Below, one piece after another: positions 1 to 11,957 of a stretch of DNA of 64,000 bases; the stretch's first letter is position 1; each line of letters opens with the position of its first letter. Origin of the DNA: Carya illinoinensis (Eukaryota > Streptophyta > Magnoliopsida > Fagales > Juglandaceae); assembly GCF_018687715.1 (NCBI RefSeq), contig NC_056754.1, positions 18,709,501-18,773,500 of the forward strand. The letters run 5' to 3'. A model generated the notes under the pieces. That model was not told the origin of the DNA. It saw nothing but the letters and a program-made list of their open reading frames with translations, and made no database searches. The translations under genes and the position numbers were made by a program.

Positions 1-775
1 GTGGGGGCATCACCAAAATTGAGAAGGGCAAAACCAGTCCAATAGGAGAATGCTAGTCCTCCGTTGGGTTTTTATTTTTAATTATTAAAGATATATTTTT
101 TAATAATTTTATGAATTTCTTTTAAATATTTAAAAATGTTAAAAAATTATATATATATATATATATATAAATGAAATGTACTAACAAGAACCCCAACGTG
201 GCTGTAGAGCCACCCCAGTCCAATAATGTTGCGTGAAATATTTATGGTACGTACGAGATTTGTCTGGAGATTTGTCTGGGTTGGATTAGCTGTAACAAAG
301 ACAAAACAACGTTAAAACGGAGACAACGGAGAGGAAAAAAGCCAATCCAAAGCAGAGCATGGAGTCACCGGATCACGGGTTGTTTAGTATTAGAAAGGTA
401 GAGGAGCAGGAAGAGATCCCTCTCTCTATTTAGAGTTCCGCTTTGGAACGGTCCGGCTAGTTTTGGGCATTTAACAGCCCTCAATCAAAGGGCAACACGT
501 CAGTAAGTTTATACTAAAGAAGATAAAATCAAAGCACTCGATAATTCCTTATTTCACTATCTCTATTCATCCTCCATTGCCCATTCATCAAATCAACTAA
601 AAGAAATTAGATTTTCATACAAAGCAACTCAAATCACAGACCCAAACATGCATCAAATAATCACAAAATCAATTAAAATTACCATTTGTTTTAAACAAAA
701 AACTAGAGCATCAAAACAATGATGCAACCTCACTGGAGTCTGAAGCCATTCAAGAACAACCACAGCATCACTACT

Positions 776-815
<40 letters not shown>

Positions 816-2019
816 CTCGAACCGATTCTATCTGGGCTTTTTTGAACACGATGCTACTTCCCATTACTCGGCACCATTGATGGCAAGTCGCGGTTCACCA
901 CTTTGCACAGAACCCTCCAATTTTTTAAAGCAAACTAAGAGTCAATTCAATACAAATTGTGTATGAAAATTTGACACAAATACGATAAATAATAGGTGAA
1001 AATCATTAGAAGATATCAGAACAAAACTCGATGAGAAAAATGCAATTGAAAATCGACATCTTTAGAATCAAAAGGCTACTCTTCGTGTAATTGTAGAATC
1101 ATTTTTGTAGTGTGGTGGAATATGTATAAACGGAGATGGTGGCTGACGAAACTGTTGGCGTCGAAACTAGTGGCTGATGAAAGTGGCGGTGACGGATCTG
1201 AAATTTGTGAGGAGTCGTTAGACTGGGTTGAGTTTCTGAAAGAGATCTACTTCGTAGGGTGTGATCGACTGGAGTGCCATCAATGGGCTTAGCTCCACAT
1301 GCATCACCTACCTCAATTTTTCAGTCGACGTCGGGGCTGCGAAAGGGGAGAGGTTTGAGGAGCATATTATACTGGAAGAGGGGGCTGGTGGGATGGGTTC
1401 GCCTCAAGGAGGTTCCGTGGGTGAGGGGTTCCGAGAGAGGGAGGGGCAGGGCTCGACGCCGACACGAGGTGATGGAGGGAGAGCCCAACGCCGGTGCTAG
1501 GTGGTTGCGAGAGGGGGCGGAGGCGGAGAAGCATTTCGCTTGGAGAAGGGAAGAAGATTTCTGATGGGATAAAATTAGTCTGTGGTGCGGTTACAATGTT
1601 GATAAAATGGGACTCATACATGTCATTTTTTCATTGAATGGATGTTTTTTAAAGAAAAATAGATGGACCGGTTCAAAGTTTTTCTCCTCTATTTATGTTG
1701 GTAATGATATACTTATTATCTCTTATATCTATTTATTATTTATTATTTATTTATTATTTTATTTAATAATTAAAGAAGTGGCTATTCGTAAAATTATATT
1801 TTTTTAAATTTTTTCTTAATAATTAAGTATGTTAAAAAAATATTTAAAAATAATAATAAAATAAATAAAAATTTCAAATATACTATAAAGTAGTATAGTA
1901 ATAAGCTTATCATTATCCATGTTTAAGAATATAATTATTCTAAAATATTCTCAACAATTTCACTATTTTTTATATCCAAATTTACCTTTCTTTTGTACGG
2001 GGGACTGGGTTGCTTGCTA
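1..2019. other. Intergenic AT-rich region, no gene supported
   Basis: I see no exon structure or recognisable protein here. A compound microsatellite, (CT)n running into (CA)n, lies at about 774-814. A locally GC-richer patch at about 1130-1560 has open frames on both strands, but they overlap, are basic or proline-rich, and match no family I know. The sequence from 1680 to 1980 is AT-rich with many short A/T runs. It ends at the TAA target duplication of the Harbinger element that follows. Confidence 0.6.
774..814. repeat. (CT)n-(CA)n compound microsatellite
   Basis: About ten CT units pass directly into about ten CA units. This is a simple sequence repeat in intergenic DNA with no sign of a coding role. 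Confidence 0.9.
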
Positions 2020-3412
2020 TAAGAGCATCCTCATTCGGGTCTGCATCCTTCCTCTATTCTCATAATTTAGGAAAACTTATAGGATTTTTCACAAAAATCC
2101 CTCCATCCGGATCCCTATTTTGTGGTTAGGGTTTACGATATGTACAGTGATTCTCCATTTTTGCAGATCTATTGTACATCTCCATTGGTGCCAAACCCCA
2201 ATCGGTTTTCCCTTCCTCCCGCATATTCTTGTCTCTCGCGTTGAACGGTTGGCCCCTCCCTCGGTTCTTGATCATCACCATTGATTGCAGCTCTCCATTG
2301 ACATTTTTATAAGTAAAAATGCGAAATCGTATGTTTCTCTCTTTCCTCATTTTCTTCTATTTTTCTTTTTCTTTCTCTCTCCTTCTTTGTTTCTCTCTTC
2401 CCCTTTTTCTTCCTCCCGACACCATGAGAGATCTCTTCCCATGGCCAACGAGATTAATGTTTGAGCACATAAAAAACGAGATTGTTTATTTTTGAGGATT
2501 TGGTGCGTTGAGTTTTTAGTTTTGAAGAGAATTTTGTGGATTTGGTGCGTTGGGCTTTTGGCCTTCACATGGATATTTCTCTCGATTACGTTGATGATTT
2601 TGAACATTTTTTCGATTTGTTGGTTTTGCTCAATCCTTACTCTGATATTCAGTTGGATAAGAAATTGTGGAATCAATTTTTTGCTTATTTTTGCGTCTCA
2701 ATCCTTGCTCTGATATTGGCCAGTTGCTGGTATTTTTTTGTGCATTTTCGAATGGTACATCTCGTAGCTTCTTGTGGGATTTAGTTTTCTTTTAATTGCA
2801 GTTGGTTTATGCCTTTTATTTGCTTCTGCTTATTGATATTTTGAAAGCACAAATCAGCTGATGAACTTGTGTAAATATTCACATATTCATTTGAGAGCAT
2901 TTTGAAAGATGAAGCAATTTTTCGTGTTAATAGTTTGGTTCTAGGGAGAATTTAATTGTTTGAGAGAAAAATTGTATGCGTGCAAGTTTGTGTAAATTGC
3001 TGTTTGCATTTCATTTGAGAGCCTCTTGAAAGATGAACTTGTTGTTTGCAAAAATTGCATCTTGATCATGCTTAATGCATTTTGCATTTCACTAAATTGT
3101 TGTTTCTTATCTCTACTCCATACTATTTTTAAAACTGTTTGAATGTTTGAGAATTGGGATCTATGGTTAAACTTTATCAACACCTTGATGATAAGGAGAA
3201 TTTTGGGACCTTAATCTTTTTATTTGTGTATCGTGTTGGTCCTCATGCCTCACCAGCCCATTAGTTATGCTAAAGATGTTTTACTCACACAATTGATTAT
3301 GGTTTTTTTTTAATTTTTTCTTACATGCCGTGAGACCAAAATGTCATTTCTATAGTATTAGATTATCAACTTCTATCTGGAAATGCTAATTCATCAATAC
3401 TTTCTTTGTTGG

Positions 3413-4874
3413 TGTTGCCCAGATGACTAACACAAGAGGGAGGTGAATTGAGTTGTATTAAAAAAATAACAATTATAAATCAAATATATAATATAAAATA
3501 TAAACAAAATATGAAATAACAATAAATATAAAGAGTAAGGGTAAGAGAGAAGCAAACTCAGTATGTTAACGAGGTTTGGCCCCACTGCCTACGTCCTCGC
3601 CTCAAGCTATCCCTTGAGGATTCTCAAATTCACTATTCAACCTCCTTCAGGTGGAGATAGAAACTTATTACACCTTTGAACAACACCGATACAAAGGATC
3701 CGTGTAGAACACCCTCTACACTTGCAATCACCTTATACGTGGTGATTCAACTATTCCCAGTGTAGAATATTTTCTACACGCACAAGGGTTATACACACAA
3801 TTTTCTTATACAAAAGCTGATAGTGGGTAGGTTATCAGAAAAAACTCATCAATGAGTGAAATAAGAATAATACAGCGCAAACTATATCTCTCAAAATGAA
3901 CAATGATTAAGGCTCAATGCTTAGAGAAGAGAGAATGAAAGTTTTGAATGAATGTTGTATGCTTTTGGTATTGTAAATGTGAAGCTCTCAAATGATCTAT
4001 TTATAGGCATATGAGACTTCATATTCAAATTTAAAAAGATTCACATGTCAAAGACAATATCATTCACTTTTTCTAAAAAATTAAACCTAATCTTTTACTT
4101 TTGGCATATGACAAAAGGAACACACTTTCTTTTTCAAAAAATTCAAACCTAATCTTTTACTTTTTTCATCTGACAAAAGGAGCACACTTTCCTTTTCAAA
4201 AAAATTCAAACCTAATCTTTTACTTTTTGCATATGACAAAAGGAGCACACTTTTCTTTTCAAAAAATTCAAACCTAATCTTGTACTTTTTGCATATGACA
4301 AAAGCAGCACACTTTCCTTTTCAAAAAATTCAAACCTAATCTTTTACTTTTTGTATATAACAAAAGGAGCACACTTTACTTTTCAAATTTTTCAAACAAA
4401 ATCATCTACCTTTTGTATAAGTCTAAAAAAGCATCAATCACTTTTGAAAATATTCAAATAAAACATGCACATGTGAAAGATGACAATCAATCATCTTTAA
4501 TATTTTCAAAGTTCAACCCTTTAATCAAGGCATGCACATGGAAAAGATGACAATCAATTATCTTTCAAAATTTTCAAATTTAATTTTCAAAAATATTCAT
4601 GCACATGTGGAAAATATATTTTAATGCTTTATGATAAAATATTAATTTTGAACATTAATCCTAATTTCAAATTTTGAAGAGATTTACAACATTACTCTAT
4701 AACTTTAATGTAAACTTGTTCCCTTCTTTCTCATGCTTGTTTCCTTGATGTGCTTGACTCCATTGTGTAGACAACTTGAGTTTGAGACTTCTTTATTCTT
4801 TGAATTTATTTGTTATCATCAAAATTCATGTGTAGATATATAATTACACAAAACTTGAAACCTTGGGTTCAACA
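3413..4874. mobile_element. Solo LTR (1,462 bp) of an LTR retrotransposon
   Basis: The segment starts TGTTG and ends CAACA, the TG...CA inverted ends of an LTR. It is flanked by a perfect 5-bp target duplication GTTGG (3408-3412 and 4875-4879). No internal coding region, second LTR, primer-binding site or polypurine tract is present, so this is best read as the product of LTR-LTR recombination. It sits inside the Harbinger element and is therefore younger than it. Near 3571-3597 it has a motif ending TGCCTACGTCC that also occurs in the unrelated copia LTR at 14971-14997. The superfamily (copia or gypsy) cannot be told from the LTR alone. Confidence 0.85.
4074..4390. repeat. Five tandem copies of a ~62-bp unit inside the solo LTR
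   Basis: The phrase AAACCTAATCTTTTAC recurs, with small changes, at about 4083, 4145, 4208, 4270 and 4332. That is a period of 62-63 bp. Each unit also carries a copy of ACAAAAGGAGCACACTTT or a close variant. The array is internal to the LTR and absent from the flanking DNA. Confidence 0.9.
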
Positions 4875-6239
4875 GTTGGATAGCTTCAATAGACTTTAAT
4901 GGGCTTAACTTTCATGATTTTGTTTGTATCTTTATCCCCTTCTTGTGTTGTCGTGAATTGTAAACTTAAGGGAATGCTGCTGAAAAATAGTTGTTTTACT
5001 GCTAATTTCCTATCCCAAGTTCATGTTTGGATTTTGACTGGGTTTGGTTTGGTTTGCATGTTTCATGTAGAACAACTAGTTAAATCAATGCGAGCAATGT
5101 ATATTTGTTAGAGTGCATCAGATTTGATCATAGAATTGTTTTGTAACTTTCCATTCATTTGTTATATTTTGAGTTTCTTTAGACTATTTTTAAAGCGTTT
5201 AACTTTACGAATTACCTAGTTTAAACACCACCATCTTGAAAATGTAAGAAAGTGCTTTGTTGTTTCAGATAATGTTAATTTTAGTAGTGACTAAGTTCCC
5301 TTGAGTTTTTTTATAGTTTTGTGAGTAAAAAATAAAGACTTGGATCTTTGCTTCCGTATCTTTAGTAAAAAATCATTTGATGAAGGATTATTTAATTATT
5401 TGTTTGTGTAGGGTTAATATAATTCAGTGGCTTGGAATTAAATAAAGTAGTATGTTTTACTTGAATTGGTGTAATTAGATGAAATAATTTAATTATAAAT
5501 TAAGATATGAACGGTCAAACCGCAAAATATGATAAAAAAAAATAAAAATAATAATAATATTTGCAGTTAATTAATATTTGTTCAATTTTGTTGGGTCCTT
5601 TACAGTGTTTCGTATATCTCGAGGGAGAGGAGCTGTTATTAGGCTGTGATGATGATGTTATAGTGCAGGTTAATTTACAAGTATTAATAGAACCCATCAA
5701 TATGGCAGTTAATCCTCATCCGAATGACCATATTACAATTTGTGGTACTTTCCACAAAAGGCAATCGGAGTTAGGGTGATGGTTTTGCAACCATTCAATG
5801 TTAGGCTCCTTGTTTACACATGATGTTAATATTTACATCATTCTGAGCCCCATTTATTTATACATTCGATATAAATATCCCGGATGCGAATGCTCTTATT
5901 AATATTATTGTGATTTGTATTTTGTTTGGTTGTTTATTTGTGTGAATATGTGAATTGGTTAATTCTGTTTCATTGTTAAGTATTGTGTCATTACTGAGAA
6001 GTAATTTGTAAGTTAAACCCCCTCGGCTGTGATGATGACAAAGCCTGTTGAGGATAGAAGAAATTTATCGACATTTCCTCAATATCTAGGTAACCCCAAC
6101 AAGTATGTGGCAATCGGTTGTTGCAACCATGAGTGGGTGGCCAAATTTTCAAGATGTCATCATTCAGTTCCTGAGCTGGCAATGGATAAACCCCAAACTT
6201 TATTTAGAACGTGTCTAACATGTCAATGCTTTTTTAGAG

Positions 6240-7439
6240 ATGGATTCACAGGACCCTAGAAATATGTACTTCACCAATCTCCTAAGTCAATATCCTCAAC
6301 TTGACCAAATTTATGGTGATTAAAGTAGAAACTCTCCTATGACTATTAAGGACTCTCCACCCTTACCTCCTAACGATCCTATCGGCGTTAGGAAATCAAT
6401 CAAGGGAGCGAACTTTACCTCCGAAGAAGACAAGTTACTTATCTCTGCATGGCTGAATTGTAGCCTTGATACCATCTAGGGAACAGACCAAAAACACTCC
6501 CAACTTTGGGAAAAAATATTTGAGTACTTCTACCAATTTAAAGAAACCAAAATGAGCGGGCCATAGAATTTTTAATACATCGATGGTCAGTTATTCAAAA
6601 TGTGAGAAATAAATTTTGTGCGAAACTAACCTAAGTTAAAAGGTTAAATCAAAGTGGCATGACCGAGTAAGACAGTGTAGAATTTCCATACTCTTACTTG
6701 TTTTACAAATAATTTATTTTTTCCTACATTGGTTTAACATAAAATTTTTTGTTTACATGCAAGTTTGACAAGGCCAAGGTTATGTACCAATTGCTAGAGA
6801 AATGTTCATTCTAGTTCGAGCATTGTTGGCACCCGTTGAAGGATCAACCTAAGTGGATTTGACGTTCCACAAAGGAGGATCCAAAACAAAGAAAGATGAT
6901 ATCCCCGTCCCCGACCCCAACTCGATGTTCGGGTGCTGTAGTAGATTTAATATTTGATCTTGAGGCGGATAATGTGATGGAGAATGAGGTGATCAAATTG
7001 GACCGACCAATGGGAATGAAAACTAAGAAAGGAAAATGAAAGGCTCAAGGCAGGCAGGCAGGTAAGCAAAGGAAAATTTTGAACTCAGAATGATGAAGTA
7101 TACGCTTTTAGAGGAGTCACGCACTCAAGAGAAAGAGTTTTATCGTCTTAAGGCCGAAAATATGGAGTATGACAAGGAAAAAAAGGAAAAAAAATTGCAT
7201 CTCGAGGTTGGAGGCCGAAAAGAGGTAATTGATCGGGAAAAAAAAAACTAAATAAAATCCGTCAAGAGGACGAAAGACTAAGGTTGGGGGCACAAAAAGT
7301 AGAGCTTGCATTGAAGGAAGCATATCAGCTCATTATGATGATGAATGTGAGTGCCATGCCAGAAATGCAACAGTTATATTTCCAGCAACTGCAGAGGAAA
7401 ATCATGGCGAGACGCAATGCTGCAGCAGATTTGGATTGA
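6240..7439 (+). pseudogene. Harbinger ORF1, Myb/SANT-like DNA-binding protein, broken
   Basis: A start at 6240 opens MDSQDPRNMY and is followed by several in-frame stops. A Myb/SANT-like stretch (FTSEEDKLLISAWLNC) lies near 6410-6460. After more damage, the C-terminal helical region, rich in Lys and Glu, ends RRNAAADLD at 7439. In plant Harbinger elements this ORF1 product helps the transposase bind the element ends; here it is a relic. Genomic proteins with the same trihelix/NAM-associated layout exist as domesticated copies, but the stops argue against that. The same C-terminus appears inverted at 13455-13810 in the second element. Confidence 0.75.
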
Positions 7440-7762
7440 TTGACTATATTTTGTAAAAAGTTTATTTCTTATTTTATGTTCCGGACAATGATAGATGAGT
7501 ACAAAGTTGAGACTAAACTTTTGTATTTTTGTTGTTGTGTAAATTGATATTTTTAAGCAATGAAATTGGCCATTACAATTTTAGAAACAATTACAAATTA
7601 CCTCAAATATAGTCACTATTAACATGAAAGAAATATGAACATAAATTCTATTACCATTAATATAGTCACTACTAACATGAAGGAAGTACAAATGCAAAAC
7701 AGATTAACGCAAATATAATCACTAAGAACATGAAGGAAATACCATACTATAATGCGACATGC
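7440..7762. other. Spacer between the convergent Harbinger genes
   Basis: This AT-rich sequence separates the 3' ends of the convergent ORF1 and transposase relics. It contains a short imperfect repeat (ATAGTCACTA...AACATGAA at about 7608-7680 and again near 7720). No coding potential was seen. Confidence 0.5.
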
Positions 7763-9021
7763 CTAATATAATAGCCATTGATGTTCAATTAGATCTTCTT
7801 GGAACTGATAATGTGTCAAGCTGTCTCTAATGTGATGATGAATCTGAATGAAGTCCATAAGCTCAGTTGTATAATTGCACGACAGTTCCGGGATTTCATC
7901 ATCAAGTTGATAATACTCAATATTCGGACCCTCACTATCATCACGCTCATCTTCAATGATCATATTATGTAGAATAACACATGCTTTCATTATATTTGTT
8001 AGTTCCCTCACTTCGAACATTAGGGAAGGCCACGAATGATCACAAATCATTGTTGAAGTATCCCGAATACACGTTCGACATCTTTTCTTGCGGATTATTG
8101 TGCTTTCACAAAAAAAAAAAAAAAATTCTTATTCCCTCGTGGTGATGAAATCGTCTTCACAAAAGTTTGTCACTTGGGATAAATACCGTCCACAAGGTAA
8201 TATCCCATAGTGTAGTCGTTGCCATTGATTGTGTAATTAATTGGAGGAGCACGTTCTTGGGCAAGTTTCGTGAAAATAAAAGATCTCTCTAACACATTAA
8301 TGTCGTTATGTGAATCGGGTATACAAAAAAATGCATGCCATATCCAGATAACATATGAAGCAACTGCTTCTAAGATAATAGTTGGTTCACAGATGTAGTC
8401 AGAATACATACGTTTCCAGGCTGTGGGACAATTTTTTCACTTCCAATGCATACAGTCAATGCTTCCCAGCATTCCTGTGAATCGTTGTTGTTCAACAATA
8501 GCAAGCAATCGGGCAATATTATTGGTATTTGGAGATTGCAAATATTCATATGAAAAAATACTTACTTTTGTCTCAGAGAATTTTTTGAGGCTCTCTATTG
8601 CGGTGCTTTCACTAATACGTTTGTATTCATCCATAAAATATCCAGTAACCCCATATGCCAGCATTGTAAGTGTTACGGTTATCTTTTGCATAGAAGATAA
8701 ACCAAGTCTTCCGGCATTATCTCTTCTTTAGACAAAGTACGGCTCGTAAGACTCTACCTCATTTAGAATATGGAGAAATAAGGGGCGGCTTATCCGAAAT
8801 CTCATTCGAAATATATTCGAGGAATATACTGGATTTTCTGCGAAATAATTGCGAAATAGACGCTCGTGCCGCTGAATATGATCGTGCCCAATAAACTTAC
8901 GACGTTGACGATTGCTATGATGCCTCGATGATTGTCCATTGGCATCGTCATTAAGAAGAAAATCACTATCATCTTCAGAGGATATGTATGTTAGCAATTT
9001 GTGAAAGAATGTACGAGTCAT
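7763..9021 (-). pseudogene. Harbinger transposase (HARBI1-like, DDE_Tnp_4), broken
   Basis: Read on the minus strand from 9021, the fragments give an N-terminal region (start MTRTFFHKLL), then the nuclease core. GMLGSIDCMHWK carries the first catalytic Asp. PDSHNDINVLERS carries the second Asp in the usual DINVL setting, followed by YYLVDGIYP. The C-terminal part ends at 7763. Stops near 8729, 8437 and 8170 and a frameshift near a 15-A run at 8108 break the frame, and the region expected to hold the catalytic Glu is degraded. In an intact element this enzyme cuts and pastes at TWA targets. Confidence in family is high and in function none. Confidence 0.85.
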
Positions 9022-9498
9022 TTGATGAAGGGAGTGAGAGATTATGGGAGACTATTGAATTTTGGTTCTATAGATCAAATGAGACTTGAATTTGTGAGAA
9101 TGTGAATGCTAGCAAATATGCGTATTTATAGAAAAAAAATTATTGTTACATATATGACAAAAAATGTTACTGTTTGAGAGAAGACAAAAAAAGTTACTGT
9201 TGGAGAAAAGACAACAAATGTTACCATTAGAGAAATGATAAAAAATACTACCGTTATAGAAATGACAAAACAAGTTATCATCAATACATGGCTAGGTATT
9301 ACCATTAGAGAAACTGAGAAAGAGTACTAAATAAAAATTACCATTAGAAAATGCACATATTAGAAAATAAAATTACTATTTTTATAATAGTGATGGAGGT
9401 TTTTAGAAGATAAATAAAATTTAGAGATAAATTTGAGAGAATGTGATTTTGAGTTAATTATAAGAAATTTTATAGAGATTCGGATGAGGATGCTCTAA

Positions 9499-9872
9499 GC
9501 CACTTTGATGTGTCCCACATTGTGTTGTGGACTTGGCTTCAATTCGCTCTACATACTGAGTAAGTATACTTGATGAGCAGTATACTTGGTTGGGTTTGGA
9601 TTGTCTGTGTCACAAACAACAGTTTCACTTTGCAACGGTCTATCCATTGCTCTAATGGAAGTCCACCAATCAACAATCCCCCACAAAAATTATAAAGGTC
9701 AACACACTGGATGAAATCACAATTATCGAACACATACGATGCAGAATAAGGGAGAAAGAGTGTGTGCGAAGATGAAGAAAGAGGACACGGTGAAGTTGAT
9801 CAGCGTCGAGGGTTTTTGAATTCGTGATCGCTAAGAAGTCGCCATGGTTTCCCCAACCATCTACAATATGCT

Positions 9873-9960
<88 letters not shown>

Positions 9961-10620
9961 AATACAATTAGGGCTGCCTTGGGTTGAGCTAGACAATTCA
10001 TTATCTTGCATTATATGATTAAAGTTCAAAATTTTGGAGAAAACAATTCCTATTGCTTCGCATACTCTCTGTGATTCGTGCCTGGTGAAGAGAGTCTATT
10101 CTCTAATTTCTAATAGGGAGCTTTGCAGAAATGCAGCTAAGGGAGTGACTCTCCTTGAGATAAGCACAACGATTTTAGAGAAGATCCGCAAGTATTTCTA
10201 TTAGCATCTTCAATTCACGAGGTTGTTATCTTTCCCTTCATTTATTTCTTTATTTGTGTCTTTTTTTTTTGGCTTTCTTGTTCAATAATTGGCTTTGGTT
10301 TTCGTGCAAGATGTTATTGAGAAGGGAGAGAGAGGAAGAGTTTCACTATAGAGGTTTTCGTGTGAGAGGAAGGGCTTTAGAGACAAGGGAGAGGGAAGGG
10401 TTATGCTAGCTGGAGTGGGGATGTTTTGTTTTCATACATTATCATATGATATGTGGGAACATGAAAGCTAAAATGGGAAGCTATTTGTCATTCACTTATT
10501 GGAGAGTTATTATTTGAAATTTAATGGAAGGACCGACTAGAAGATTTACTATTCATCATTCTGTTTCATCCCGACCCTTTAGGAGACAACAAATACTTGA
10601 GCATCTAAACTATTTTTTAT
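9499..10620. other. Intergenic region with a long CT microsatellite
   Basis: There is no gene here that I can support. The open frames across 9670-10029 are products of the CT/GA repeat (poly Ser-Leu or Arg-Glu). The remainder is unique AT-rich DNA with no recognised family. Confidence 0.5.
9875..9958. repeat. (CT)n microsatellite, about 42 units
   Basis: This is an uninterrupted CT dinucleotide run of about 84 bases. Such tracts are hypervariable and the exact length may be limited by the assembly. Confidence 0.95.
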
Positions 10621-10890
10621 TGTTAAGATATAAAATAAATAATAAAATCTACATCTTTTCATCAATTTAAGTTTTTTAGATAAGTGATGATTTCATATGG
10701 TATCGGAACAAAGGTCTTGAGTTCGAATCCTGACTTTACACTTTACCACATTTAATTAAATATTTCACGTGTTGGGCCACTCATTGAGGGAGAGTATGGC
10801 CCACACTTGAGAGGGGGAATGTTAAAATATAAAATAATAAACTTTACCTATTCCTATCAATTTAAGCTTTTAAGATAAGTGATGATTTCA
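10621..10890 (+). mobile_element. TRIM-like miniature LTR retrotransposon
   Basis: Two similar short direct repeats, 10621-10695 and 10820-10890, both begin TGTTAA and end GATGATTTCA. Just inside the left one is TGGTATCGGAAC, close to the initiator-Met tRNA primer-binding site TGGTATCAGAGC. Just before the right one is the purine tract GAGAGGGGGAA. LTRs of 71-75 bp, a PBS, a polypurine tract and a ~124-bp core with no coding sequence match the TRIM class. I found no clear 5-bp target duplication (TTTAT on the left, AATTC on the right), so the copy is old or its ends are slightly misplaced. Confidence 0.75.
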
Positions 10891-11242
10891 AATTCATATA
10901 TCTCCTATATATATATATGCCTTATTTTTTGAATGAAATGAGTGAATACTATTTTTTCTATATAGAAAAAAAAATTGAAGAAATTAGAAGAACTTTTATT
11001 TTGTGAAGATGAGAAATTGGGAATAGTGATGGAGTCTGAGTAAATTGGAGTGCGGGGAGGCTGCGAGAGGAGTATGAGAAAATAATATTTGCACAGCTTC
11101 ACATTTCTTTTAAAAAACTAAATATATTTTTATATGTGATTTATTAAAAAAAATTAATGATAAATTTTATTTTTTAAAATAAAAATCTGCAACATTTATA
11201 TAATCTACTATTATATTTAACATTACTCATAGAATTTTACCC
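10891..11242. other. AT-rich spacer
   Basis: Short AT-rich sequence between the TRIM-like element and the second Harbinger element. Nothing recognisable. Confidence 0.5.
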
Positions 11243-11957
11243 TTAGAGCATTCTCATCCCATTTTTTTATAAAATTTCCTATAATTTAACAAAAAATTAC
11301 ATTCCCTAAAGTTTTTTCCTAAATTTTACTTATCTTTTAAAAACTCCATACATCACATTCCTCATATCTATCTCTATTCTATTAAAATAATATTTCTTTA
11401 TTACTTTTTTTTTCTCACTTTCATTTACAATCTTAACTACTAACTCTTTTATCTTATTATATTCTTTTCAAATATCAAATTCTACTAAATACTTATACGA
11501 TTTTAACTATCGGATATAGTATTATTTTTCAAACAAAAATTCGTATTATAAAAATACTAATTTTTTTAATATGTGCATTTTTCAATGTGATGGTATTTTT
11601 TAATATCTAGTCTTTATCAGTTTCTCTAACAGTAATACATATTCGGGTATTGATGATAAAAAAAAAAATTATCATTTATCTAACGATAACATTTTTTGTC
11701 ATTTCTCTAATTTTGAAGATTTTCTCCAACAATAACATTTTGAACTCTTACCTTCAGCGATAATATTTTTTGTCTTTTCTCGAACAGTAATTTTTTTGTC
11801 TTCTCTCCAACTGTAATTTTTTTTTATCCTATATGTAATGATAACTTTTTCCTCTATAAATATGCATTCTGCTTGCATTTACATTCTCACAAACGTAAGT
11901 CTTATTTGATCTAAAAAACTGATATACAGTCCCCCTGGATCTCCCACTTTCTTCATC

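Larger units (their letters stand above)
2023..9495. mobile_element. PIF/Harbinger DNA transposon, autonomous type but decayed
   Basis: The left end reads GAGCATCCTCATTCGG and the right end, reverse-complemented, reads GAGCATCCTCATCCG. Both are flanked by the 3-bp direct repeat TAA (2020-2022 and 9496-9498), the target duplication expected of PIF/Harbinger elements. The inside carries the two genes typical of the superfamily in the usual arrangement: a Myb/SANT-like ORF1 on the + strand (6240-7439) and a DDE nuclease/transposase on the - strand (7763-9021). Both are interrupted by stop codons, so this copy cannot make its own proteins. A solo LTR (3413-4874) was inserted later. A second copy at 11246-20414 has the same ends in the opposite orientation. 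The superfamily call is secure; mobility in trans cannot be judged. Confidence 0.9.

Noticed and set aside
1110..1621. Overlapping open frames on both strands
   Set aside because: Compositionally biased, mutually overlapping, no start context or exon structure and no recognisable family; GC-rich noise is the simpler reading.
4074..4390. CRISPR-like array
   Set aside because: Units are contiguous ~62-bp tandem repeats without unique spacers, within a plant LTR.
2023..5895. A short Harbinger unit from the left end to the internal terminus
   Set aside because: The flanking trinucleotides differ (TAA versus TTA), whereas 2023-9495 has matching TAA on both sides.
9670..10029. 119- and 64-codon frames
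   Set aside because: Almost wholly produced by the (CT)n microsatellite (Arg-Glu or Ser-Leu repeats).
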